Source: Mactromeris polynyma
Taxonomy: Eukaryota; Mollusca; Bivalvia; Venerida; Mactridae
Direction: 5' to 3'
Length of the DNA stretch: 64,000 bases
Assembly (NCBI GenBank): GCA_032209605.1
Contig: JASFXZ010000009.1
Coordinates: forward strand, 17,719,553-17,783,552
Positions 51,743 through 61,770 of this stretch are shown in pieces. Made by a program: the position numbers and the translations under genes. Within the stretch, counting starts at the first letter, position 1, and every line of letters starts with the position of its first letter. Under the pieces are notes generated by a model. The model was given only the letters and a program-made list of their open reading frames with translations, was not told the origin of the DNA and did not search any database.

Positions 51743-52484
51743 CCTAAGCTGTTCCAACATCACGTTAGTTGAACTTATGTGACATGAACTGTATCAACAT
51801 CAGGTTAGCTGTACCAACAAGAGATAAACTGTATCAACATAATGTAAGATGTACCAACATCAGGTAAACTGTACCAACAGCACGTAAGTTGTACCAACAT
51901 CAGGTACACTGTAACAACATGACATTTAATGTACCAACAGCAGGAAAGTTGTACCAACATCATTCAAGCTGTACCAACAGCACGTAAGTTGTACCAACAT
52001 CAGATAAGCTGTACCAACATCAGGCAAGCTGTACCAACACCAGGTAAGGTGTACCAACGTCAGGTAAGGTGTACCAACATCAGGTAAGGTGTACCAACAG
52101 CATGTAAACTGTACCAACATCACGTAAGCTGTACCAATAGCAGGTTAGCTGTACCAACATGACAAACTGTACCACCGTCAGGTTAACTGTACCAACATGA
52201 CATAACCTGTATCAACATCAGGTAAGTAGTACTAACAACACGTAAGCTGTACCAACAGCAGGTTATTGTACCAACATGACAAACTGTACCACCGTCAGGT
52301 AAGTTGTACCAACATGACAAACTGTACCACCGTCAGGTAAGCTGTACCAACATGACAAACTGTACCACCGTCAGGTAAGCTGTACCAACATGACAAACTG
52401 TACCACCGTCAGGTAAGCTGTACCAACATGACAAACTGTACCACCGTCAGGTAAGTTGTACCAACATGACAAACTGTACCACAG
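51743..52484 (+). repeat. 20-bp minisatellite grading into a 38-bp repeat, rich in CAGGTAAG
   Basis: The left part consists of 20-base units such as GTACCAACATCAGGTAAGCT with much variation. From about 52265 the array becomes a homogeneous 38-base unit (GTACCAACATGACAAACT + GTACCACCGTCAGGTAAGCT) repeated about six times. The 38-mer arises from two diverged 20-mers, one shortened by two bases. CAGGTAAG, a consensus 5' splice site, occurs nine times on the plus strand. Repeated CWYSLPDVG-type frames on the minus strand are artefacts. Confidence 0.93.
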
Positions 52485-54365
52485 AGAGTTTACTATTAAA
52501 GATCCTCGTAGTAGGTTTATGCATTATCTTTGATGTTGCGTGTGCCTTGTACTATAATATTTAAATTATCTCTGCCATACTTTCCACAGAGACTACATAC
52601 ATTCATTTTGGCAGCCATATCGGAACTACTTTCCCGCCACGTTTCTTCCGAAGTATATGTATATTAATAATAGCCGAAATGATCCGATTGTAATATCTTC
52701 AGTTTGATTAGCAGTAGCGTTGTTCGACTTAACTTGGACCACGTTATCAGCCTGATTAAATGACAGCAATAGCTTCGTAATAGTTAATTGAATTAGATGC
52801 AATTTCCGACATTTTTCTGACCAAAACATGTATATATAGCAAGTGAAATTTAACTGATCCAGACGGAGTTTTCGTGTGACACGGGCAGACAGACGGACAC
52901 ACAGTTCATAACTTGGCTCCAGTGTGACGATATTGCAATTCTACATTTTAAAAAGCAGGCGAGAAATGTACATTGAAAGTGGCATATGTATCGTTTTTTA
53001 CCGCATAATAAGCCGTGTATAACATATTTCTCACGCCGTATGGACAGACGGACGGTTAAAGGTTTCGGCATTTCTTAGTATGAAGTAATATATATATAAT
53101 CAATACCTTAAGTACTTAGTTTCATATCATTAGTATCCGTTGAGTAGCATGCATTTAAAGGGACCTCGATAAGTAGCTCTTTGTTAATCTGAATTGGTAA
53201 TTGGTGTATTTTGTACTAAGTCTATCGCTCTGCATTTACATAATTTATTGCCTTTATAAATGTATAAATGATGCAGATGCAAAGTCCTATGTTTCAGGTA
53301 TTTTTCTCCGTTTTAATATAATGAATTAGGAGATAATTGATTTCTCTTAGAATATCTCCGATAGGTGTCGCAAGCAGGTGCTTGTGGCACGAGATTTTCA
53401 TGTAAGCGTTTAGGTTTGAAAGTCATTCAGCTTTGGGCAGCCGACATATTAATACCAGTTTTTTCTTTAACGTTAATTATGAAATTTTGACAACGTTACT
53501 CGGTCACTCACAATGTAGTCGGTTGCCCAAATGCTACCCATAAATCACAAATTAAACAGTAATTTGAAATGTATGTTGTTGTATGTCTTGTTTATCGGAG
53601 GTGGTCGAGTTGAAAGGGAAACTATATATAACAAAAAGATAACCGTGATGGGTGTTGGATATTTTAAAATATGGGCGTAGTATGTGTAGAAACCGCGTAG
53701 TACACGGCTGAAACCACCCCTAATATTCTCGTAAACATCAAGGGTGAAATATTTAAAGATGAACAACGTGCCAAATATTATATGTCTGGCGTTATTGTAC
53801 ACACAGTATAACGGAGACCTTTTCATCCTTTCAGTTTAAAGAATTAATCCCTCGGGCGTGTTTACAAACGGAAATGCACGAGAAGCTCGGTGTGTAGACA
53901 GTATGTGTAATAATTATCTTTGTCGAATACTGGCGAAAATACTCGAACACTTTTCGTAACTTTAGATTCTAGGGTCATCATAATAAGTGACCTTAAAATC
54001 ACGGATTTTTGTAGCTGAATGTTATGTGTTGTGAAAACATGTGCACTATTGCATGGCGGATGGAAATTTTGCATGTGTTTTACGATGTTTACGACTGGAT
54101 TAAATGGACGAAATTGGACATACCAAGTTTTATTTAGGATATATGTGTTTTATGTGCTCATTCGCTGTGTTATATTCTGGACGTTTATGGTCCCAGACAG
54201 GATAGTGTCTATTTTCTGTGACCGAGTCAAGACATTTGGTGGTCTGCATATGCTGATTAGGTATAATTATGTTCTTGTGCAAATTCGTCAGGAAAGATAT
54301 TGCCTTATATTGTAACACTTTAGACATAGAATATGAATATCATTTTATTTGTATTTGGTGCTGTT
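52485..54365. other. Gene-free stretch with a promoter-like patch
   Basis: No exon recognised; open frames at 53545-53826 and 54019-54315 have no known motifs. Near 52610-52645 the sequence is GC-richer, with ACTTTCCCGCCAC (an E2F-type word) and GCAGCCATATCGG. This might be a promoter for an unseen transcript, but nothing else supports it. Confidence 0.4.
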
Positions 54366-54389
54366 GTAGTGGTGTGGGGTGAGACGGCT

Positions 54390-54460
54390 GCCCAGTTAGC
54401 TCAGTCGGTAGAGTGCCGTACTAGTGTTACGGTGTTGTGGGTTCGAGCCCCACATTGGGC
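54390..54460 (+). tRNA. tRNA-Lys-derived element with intact cloverleaf (anticodon reads AGT)
   Basis: Acceptor GCCCAGT pairs with ATTGGGC; D arm GCTC-AGTCGGTA-GAGT; anticodon arm CCGTA-CTAGTGT-TACGG; T arm GTGGG-TTCGAGC-CCCAC. A and B boxes are intact. Outside the anticodon arm it is very close to animal tRNA-Lys (GCCCGGCTAGCTCAGTCGGT and so on, from memory). The loop would give anticodon AGU, which decodes Thr, so it is not a normal tRNA-Lys or a typical tRNA-Thr. Most likely the pol III head of a repeat. Confidence 0.5.
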
Positions 54461-54574
54461 GCACTTTTCCCCCTTGATTTACTTCTATGGTGGCAGTGGT
54501 ATTTGACAGCCCACGGTGGTTGAGCCTCAACTGCCGGAAGGTGGAGGAGTGTAGTGGTGTGGGCTTAGACGGCC

Positions 54575-54645
54575 GCCCAGTTAGCTCAGTCGGTAGAGCG
54601 CCTTACTAGTGTTAGGGGGTCATGGGTTCGAGCCCCACATTGGGC
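54575..54645 (+). tRNA. Second tRNA-Lys-derived element (anticodon reads AGT)
   Basis: Same structure as the first: GCCCAGT/ATTGGGC acceptor, GCTC/GAGC D stem, CCTTA-CTAGTGT-TAGGG anticodon arm (paired, with one G:U) and ATGGG-TTCGAGC-CCCAC T arm (one A:C mismatch at its base). The stems differ from copy 1 by changes that keep pairing in the anticodon arm. Confidence 0.45.
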
Positions 54646-55379
54646 GCACTTTTTCCCCTTGCTTGACTTCAATGGTGACAGTGGTGTTTGACGGCCCACG
54701 GTGGTTGAGCGTGAAATGCTGGACGGGGGAGGTCGAGTGTAGTGTTATGGTAAAACTCAGGAAAAACTAGCATGCCCCTCAGTGGGATTGAACTGCAGTT
54801 GACTGTTTTATATCATCTACTTATATGTTTGTTTGAATGATGTGCACAGTTTTATTCTAGAATATGTTAAATTGATGTTAATTTCTTGCCTTATAGATGA
54901 CAGTGATTGAAATCCAGTATCATGGAAGTAACCTTGCACCATTGGAGCAGTAATCATGGTATAAGTCATCAGAACATGGAATAGACATTACAGAATAGAA
55001 CAGAATCACAAAGATAAGTGACTCTATTCACTTCCTCTTTCTAAAATTTGTCATTTGCCTATTATGTTATGTCTGTCCAGGGAAATTAGTTGGGAGAAGT
55101 CATTATGTATGCGGTACAAATCATTGCCTATTTCTTCCATGTTGTACATTAAGATGTTACAATAGTCATTTTAAGCATAATTGTTTGTACCTGTTAATAG
55201 CATTAGTTAACAAAAAAAACATCAAAATCATCATCATCATCTAGAAGTAGAAAGAGTGATTGACTGGAGTAGTAACAGCAATAAAAATATGTAAGTTGTA
55301 TTCTCTACTACAATTTTGTTTATTCATTTATTTATTTTATCATCATTTGAAGTTCTCATTTATCATCATCTCATTCATT

Positions 55380-55636
55380 ATACCCCCTTGGTAAACAAAA
55401 GTTTGGGGGTATACAGGACTCACTCTGTCGGTTGGTCGGTTGGTCTGTTAACAAAAACTTTTGGAGCGAACTACATCTACAGCTTTTGGAGAATTTTCAT
55501 GAATTGACATGGACATTCTCCATGATGAGTTGTAGTGTGTGACATAATCATCATGGACTGTATATAAGCTTGATATACAGCTCTTTTTTTCTGACAAAGT
55601 GGTACTGCTGGGGTATTACTCACTTCCAGTGATAGT
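55380..55636 (+). repeat. Dispersed repeat, copy in plus orientation
   Basis: Begins TACCCCCTTGGTAAACAAAA, contains GGTTGGTCGGTTGGTCTGTT and ends TACTGCTGGGGTATTACTCA. Homologous in inverse to 44695-44960. The left part holds its own small inverted pair (ACCCCC / GGGGGT). Confidence 0.65.
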
Positions 55637-57654
55637 TTTAGTATCCTTGGTTGGTGTTTGTGGTGTAAGAGAGATGTTGGTTGAGTAACATGTTGAATGG
55701 TCCAGGAAGGTGATTTAGTCCCATTAATTGGTCAGTTTATAGATGTGGTTTTGTTGTTGCATTGACTGGTTTCTGTGGTAGGTAATGCATGGAAGACAGT
55801 GTGACTTACAGAAAGCAAAATCAAGGTGCTGTAATTCATTTCAAATTTTGTGTATATATACCAATGCATTTGAAAGTGGTTTAGGTAATAGACATTTGCT
55901 CTATGCTTTGACAAAAAAGCATCAGTCTGATTGGATGAATTTTAGAAACGTCAGAAATTGTGTGAGATAATTATATTTGGTGAGAATAGGTATGTTTTCT
56001 GTCTGGCTTTCTTCCATCAAACTGTGGAAACATATATGAATAGAAAAGAGTTATTTTTCAATGGAATTATATAAGATATATGCTATATAATGCATAATGT
56101 CATAACATTGAAATATTTATATTGATATTGGTTTGCTAATCAGCAAGTATAGGCTTATACATGTAGTTTTGTGATTCTGTATATTGAGTAAAGACCATAG
56201 GCGGACTATCTGACAGAGTGCATTGACCAAAGTCTGTTACAGTAAAGGTTACAAGTCAGCATGTCATTCAGATTATTTCAATTGTGTGAATATGGTTAGA
56301 ATTTTCCATATTTTTCAGTTAGCAGAGTTAGATACTTAAATTATTTTGACTCACCTGAGCTAGTTTTTATGGCTTGTTTGAAATACTGTCCTGTGCTCTA
56401 CATGGTAATATTAGCTACACAAGAATATTAGTTGTGATAAGCATGGGCATTGGCAGCGATAAGTAAAAAATTGAAAAAACAATTATGACCAAAAGTGACC
56501 CCTCCATAGAAAGTCTGAAAAATGGCCCAGCTACACCCCTGATAGGTGATTAATAATTTGAAATAATGTGTAAACCGAAGATAATGCTGTTATATTGCAA
56601 GTTCATTTATACCTGGTACAGTTTAGTTACAGATTATTATGTATAATATACTCACAATACTTAATATTCTTACATGTCTTCCCACCGACAAGTGACCATG
56701 ATGCAGTAGTTGTCTTACTCGTTGTCCGTAAACATTCTGGTTCGTAGTCCTATTATCCATCCTGTTGGGCCATTAATCCCTCCCTGAAGGCCCGGGTATT
56801 GCTTGTCTTTTGTTGTCTAGCTGGTGTGGATGTATAAAGTATTGAGAAAAATGTTACCTAAATGAGATTGTGATGATCGTAATGACATACATAACTGTGC
56901 GACAGCAAGTATATTCGGTACAGTTAAATATCTTGTCTTACTACAGATCTGTCTATATGTTGCATGCACAAATTATGAATGAATTTTATTTGATAAGAAA
57001 GATCCATTTTGGATTATGATAACATTAATCTTTGTACAACAAAGTGGTCTCTTAACACAGATTAATTGGAAAGCAGGGAATGGTCCTTCAGTGTGTCGTT
57101 TGATATGAGTCCATAAATAGAAGAGTCTTTCCTATCAGGAAGAATGTTCTGGTCATGACAGTGGTTGTTATCTAACTGATAAGGGAGATAACCACTGTGG
57201 GGAGCTTGGTTGATGTATGTTGTATGCACATGATTAGCAAATGTATTGAAGTTTGATATTAAAACTTGTAACAGAGATCTTCTTTTTTTATTCATGCATG
57301 GTTCATTACTACAGGTATTATGATATCTGTGTATGAACTCATTTTAAAGATAAGAGCAGTGGTCCTGAAATGCTGATATATAATCAAAGTGCTGTGATGA
57401 CTGTAGGCCTGGGGCTGCTGAAAGTTGGATTGTGGGTTTGCTTGCTTGTTATTGATGTAGTGATTTGTTTGCACACAAATTATCACATAATGTATTATTT
57501 TGGGAAACTGGGACAAATGAATATCATCTTATATTCAAAATTGTATGACAATTTGCTTAACATTTTGTGTTTATCAGATTTTTTGTGTCTAATTAGTCTA
57601 TGTTATAATTGCTTGTTGTACGCACTTATCAAATTGTACCATTCATGGTGAGCC

Positions 57655-58250
57655 TTTTGGATCCTTGAATGTCCGTTGTCGTGCATCTTGAATCGTGCGT
57701 CGTGCATCAACATTTTCTTGAAACAACATCTCTACCCATACATGTACCACAAAATGGATTTTGTCCAAATTTCACAGGAATGATCCTTGGGTGGGCTTCT
57801 TTCAAAGTTGCATAAGTCATTCCGGTCCGCTACATAATCAGGTCACAGGAGCATAAATAGATTTTAAAAGTGTAAAATTTGAAATTGTTCTTGTCCAAAA
57901 CCCTAAGGTCTAGATCTTTGATATTTGGTGTGTAGCATTGTCTAGTGGCCCTCTTACAAGATTGCATCAATTACTAAGTTCCATAAAAAAACATCGCTGC
58001 CAGGGGGCGGGACTTGTGGAAACTATAAACAACATCTCCTCCTAAATCACTCTTTTTGACCAAACTTCACAGGAATGATCCTTAGGTGGTGGTCATTCAA
58101 AGTTATATGAATAGTTCCGGTCTGTTGCATAAGTAGGTCACAGGAGCTAAAAATACATTTAAAAGTGTTAACTTTGAAAATCTTCTTGTCCCAAACCACA
58201 AGGTCTAGAGCTTGGTGTGAAGCATTGTCTAGTACTGCGCTTCGGTCTGG
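57655..58250 (+). repeat. Dispersed repeat with an internal tandem duplication of about 295 bp
   Basis: Two imperfect copies each carry TTCACAGGAATGATCCTT, TTCCGGTC, AGGTCACAGGAGC, TTGTCC-AAACC and AGGTCTAGA, then AGCATTGTCTAGT. They are offset by about 295 bases. The sequence opens GTGAGCCTTTTGGATCCTTG. No long frame. Confidence 0.7.
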
Positions 58251-60299
58251 AACCCCTACACCAAACAGTACATATCAAATTTTGACCTATTGCACGATAA
58301 TGGACATTTTCCTGCCACCAAGTTGCTTGTATTTTTTATGTGCAATAATTTGTTTCAGTGTTCAGATTTCCTTGGTGCTATAATTAAAGAGGCTTTGTTG
58401 ATGAGTGGTCCCTGAAAAGAGGTTGTTGTAGAGCCATGTTTGACTGTATTATACTGATGGAAAAAATCAATCTCTTACTGTAATAACTATAATAAAAGTC
58501 CATATGGAAAGTATGTTACTGTGTTTGAACTGGAGAAAAAACATTATGACCACTGATTACTACTTATGTCCCTGTTATGCTAAATTTAGACAATTGTTTC
58601 TAAATACAATATACAGCATAATTATAATTTCACTAAAGCACCTATCACTTCAATCATTCAAATGTATTGTATTATTTAAGTACATGTGTACTGAAAGTTG
58701 TTGTTGGTTCATGCCACAAAAAATTATAATTTCTTGATTTTAGACAGATTCTATTGAGATGACAGCCATAATTTTCTTACTTAAACCTATATGTGTTACA
58801 AATTGAAACCATTTTGGAATATAATGTACAATTCACTAAATGCTTAAGAGAAATTAAAAAAATGATGAAAATTAATAGTATTGCATAGACAATAATTATG
58901 TTACAATATGCTTAAATATTGATGATTACACAATATGTTATTTATATTATTGAGTGTCCAAAGTTCAAACAACATTTTTAAAACATTGTAAGGCATAGGG
59001 TTACTTTTCTTGCTTGGCATTATTGTTTAAGAATACATTTAGAAAATGTAAATATTAATTAGCACTCCATTTAAGTGAAGGAATTCAATCCATTATAAAA
59101 ATGTTACAAATGAATAATGAATCTTTCTTGGGATGGTTAGATAGTCAACAGGGTAAATCACAAAGTATAATTCTTTTACATACTAATTGTTCTAATAGAG
59201 CAAGCACTTGTCCATTTGTGAGAAAAAGTAATATTAAGCTTTAACAGACCAGAACAGAACTAATTAATGCAAAATCAGACATTGGTTATCACATGGCAAA
59301 ATCCCTTCATACAATCATGATACAATTCTGAGAAAATGGAATACTGGCATACTGAACACAATCTCAGGTTTAATACATTTATGAGCAGGTTGTCAACATA
59401 TTTCTGATATATATTTTCATAGATCAGTGGCTTATGAGCCATTTGTCACTTATCAATACAAGAACATAAGGGTATACTTAGATGAACAACTCAATTCTTA
59501 CATAAACCACTGGTTGTTGAATACATCTCTAATGTCTAAAGCAGTAACTATTGTTACATCTTGGTAAAAATGCACAGTGTTATTCATTGACATTACATGT
59601 ACAATGATTAAAAATATATAATTGCTTATATAATTTATGAAACATTTTTTCTTTGAGATCTTTTTACAAAGATATTTGATAGGTTTTTTAATACTTGACA
59701 TTCTCAGTTATAACACTTGTTGAAGATAAAATTATTTGATGTATTGCAATAGTCTGGGAAATGTTAATGGCTAATTTTACTTTATTTCTTTAAATACCAG
59801 TGCATTTTAAGATCCTGTAATTTTCCTCATATTTTATTATTGGATAAATTGTCATGAAGTATATGACTTCTAGAAAATTAATAATTAATTATATATACAC
59901 AATGCTTTGTAAAGATTGGTAACGTTGATTTGAGATCTCATCTTTTACAAAGAAAAGTAATACATATGGTACTATCAGACTTTAAAGTACCTTATTAATA
60001 AAAAGTGATTTTAAGGCATTCTGGTGTTAATATGTCAGCTGGTTTTGGATTGTTTAAGGGTGATTCTTGGTTGTCTTGTTGTTGCATAAATAGTTAAAAT
60101 CTTGTAAATGAGAGGAATGTTTTCAGGAGTATAAATGTTAAAACAAAAGTTGATGTAGGATTAGATCACCAAGATATGTAAGGTGTATCAGAGATTTGTC
60201 ATACTCCTGATAATTTACCGTGCATTAGGTGGATTGTGTCGGGTTTCATTGTGATTGCCCCATTATAGATGATAATGACAAACAACTCGGCAATTGTAC

Positions 60300-61770
60300 A
60301 AATGGTGTTTTATAGACTGTTGTTTATTAAATGGATGCTGAAATCAGATTGAATACACAATGTACATTGACAATGAGATCAATTTATTTTGAGCTGCCTG
60401 TCAGGATGTTAGGCAATGCTGTAATGTGGCTGAACATCTACTCGAACCTAATTTCTCTGTTTGGATAGGTGAGCCCTTTATAGTATTTGTTCTTTCTATT
60501 CGTATAGGCAGCGTCTTGTTCTTGACTGGGGACTTTCAAATTTTGGCCTTTGTGTAAAATAAATTTACACCTCTCTATAGAATCTCACAAAACTGTCCTT
60601 CTCTGGACAAAAACTGTCCTTTTTAGGACAACCTCTCGATTGTCAAAACAACTGTCCTTTTTAGGACACTACTCAATTGCCACAAAACTGTCCTTTTAAG
60701 GACACAACTTCATTGTCGACCAACTGTCCTTTTAAGGACACAACTTCATTGTCGACCAACTGTCCTTTTTAGGACAACTTCTCGATTGACAAAAAAACTG
60801 TCCAAATGGTGTTTACTTAGACTGTTGTTTATTAAATGGGAGCTGAAATCAGATTGAATACACAATGTACATTGACAATGAGATCAATTTATTTTGAGCT
60901 GCCTGTCAGGATGTGAGGCAATGCTGTTATGTGGCTGAACATCTACTCGAACCTAATTTCTCTGTTTGGATAGGTGAGCCCTGTATAGTATTTGTTCTTT
61001 CTATTCGAATAGGCAGCGTCTTGTTCTTGACTGGGGACTTTCAAATTTTGTCCTTTGTGTAAAATAGATTTACACCTCTCTATAGAATGTCACAAAACTG
61101 TCCTTCTCAGGACAAAAACTGTCCTTTTTAGGACAACCTCTCGATTGACAAAAAAGCTGTCCTTTTAAGGAAAACTTCTCAATTGACAAAAAAACTGTCC
61201 TTTTTAGGACAACTTCTCGATTGACAAAAAAACTGTCCTTTTTAGGACAACTTCTCTATTGACAAAAAAATGTCCAAATGGTGTTTGCTTAGACTGTTGT
61301 TTATTAAATGGGAGCTGAAATCAGATTGAATACACAATGTACATTGACAATGAGATCAATTTATTTTGAGCTGCCTGTCAGGATGTGAGGCAATGCTGTA
61401 ATATGGCTGAACATCTACTCAAACCTAATTTCTCTGTTTGGATAGGTGAGCCCTTTATAGTATTTGTTCTTTCTATTCGAATAGGCAGCGTCTTGTTCTT
61501 GACTGGGGACTTTCAAATTTTGGCCTTTGTGTAAAATAAATTTACACCTCTCTATAGAATCTCACAAATTTGTCCTTCTCAGGACAAAAACTGTCCTTTT
61601 AAGGACAACTTCTCGATTGACAAAAAAACTGTCCTTTTAAGGACACTATACTCAATTGTCACAAAACTGTCCTTTTAAGGACACTACTCAATTGTCACAA
61701 AACTGTCCTTTTAAGGACACAACTTCATTGTCGACCAACTGTCCTTTTCAGGACAACCTCTATAGATTGG
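60300..61770. repeat. Nested repeat: three units of about 0.5 kb with palindromic 36-38-bp subrepeats
   Basis: Three large units start AAATGGTGTTT at about 60300, 60804 and 61276. Each has a conserved block of about 280 bases (from GACTGTTGTTTATTAAATGG to TTTACACCTCTCTATAGAAT), over 95% alike by eye, followed by a variable number of 36-38-base subrepeats. Subrepeats read AACTGTCCTTTTAAGGACAC + AACTTCATTGTCGACC or CTGTCCTTTTTAGGACAACT + TCTCGATTGACAAAAA. Their core TGTCCTTTTAAGGACA is a perfect 16-base palindrome. Unit lengths (504, 472, about 493) differ because subrepeat number differs. Confidence 0.95.

Larger units (their letters stand above)
54366..54745 (+). repeat. Two tandem 185-bp units containing tRNA-Lys-like domains
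   Basis: Each unit is leader (TAGTGGTGTGGG-TTAGACGGC), a 71-base tRNA-like body, then a spacer (GCACTTTTTCCCCTTG, GCCCACGGTGGTTGAGC, CCGGAAGGTGGAGGAGTG). Spacing between the tRNA-like starts is 185. A third spacer closes the array at about 54745. Diverged members occur at 48071-48165 and 48458-48672, so the family is dispersed and short-tandem, like a tRNA-derived SINE or tRNA-containing satellite. Confidence 0.85.
54746..60299. other. Long gene-free stretch with dispersed repeats
   Basis: No recognisable coding exon. A weak candidate non-coding exon (acceptor TTGCCTTATAG| at 54896, donor AAAATAT|GTAAGT near 55290) has no open frame. Repeats at 55380-55636 and 57655-58250 are listed separately. 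Could be intron or intergenic. Confidence 0.45.

Noticed and set aside
51926..52123. Cys/Trp-rich minus-strand frame (VGTAYLMLVQLTCCWYSL)
   Set aside because: Translation of the 20-bp minisatellite.
52610..52645. Promoter-like patch with an E2F-type word ACTTTCCCGCC
   Set aside because: Single motif with no recognisable gene on either side; not enough to call a promoter.
53545..54315. Two frames of 93 and 98 residues with hydrophobic stretches
   Set aside because: No recognisable domain, splice context or codon pattern; typical length for chance frames in this AT-rich sequence.
54896..55290. Possible plus-strand non-coding exon with acceptor and donor
   Set aside because: No open frame, no partner exons and no promoter identified; splice-like words are frequent in AT-rich DNA.
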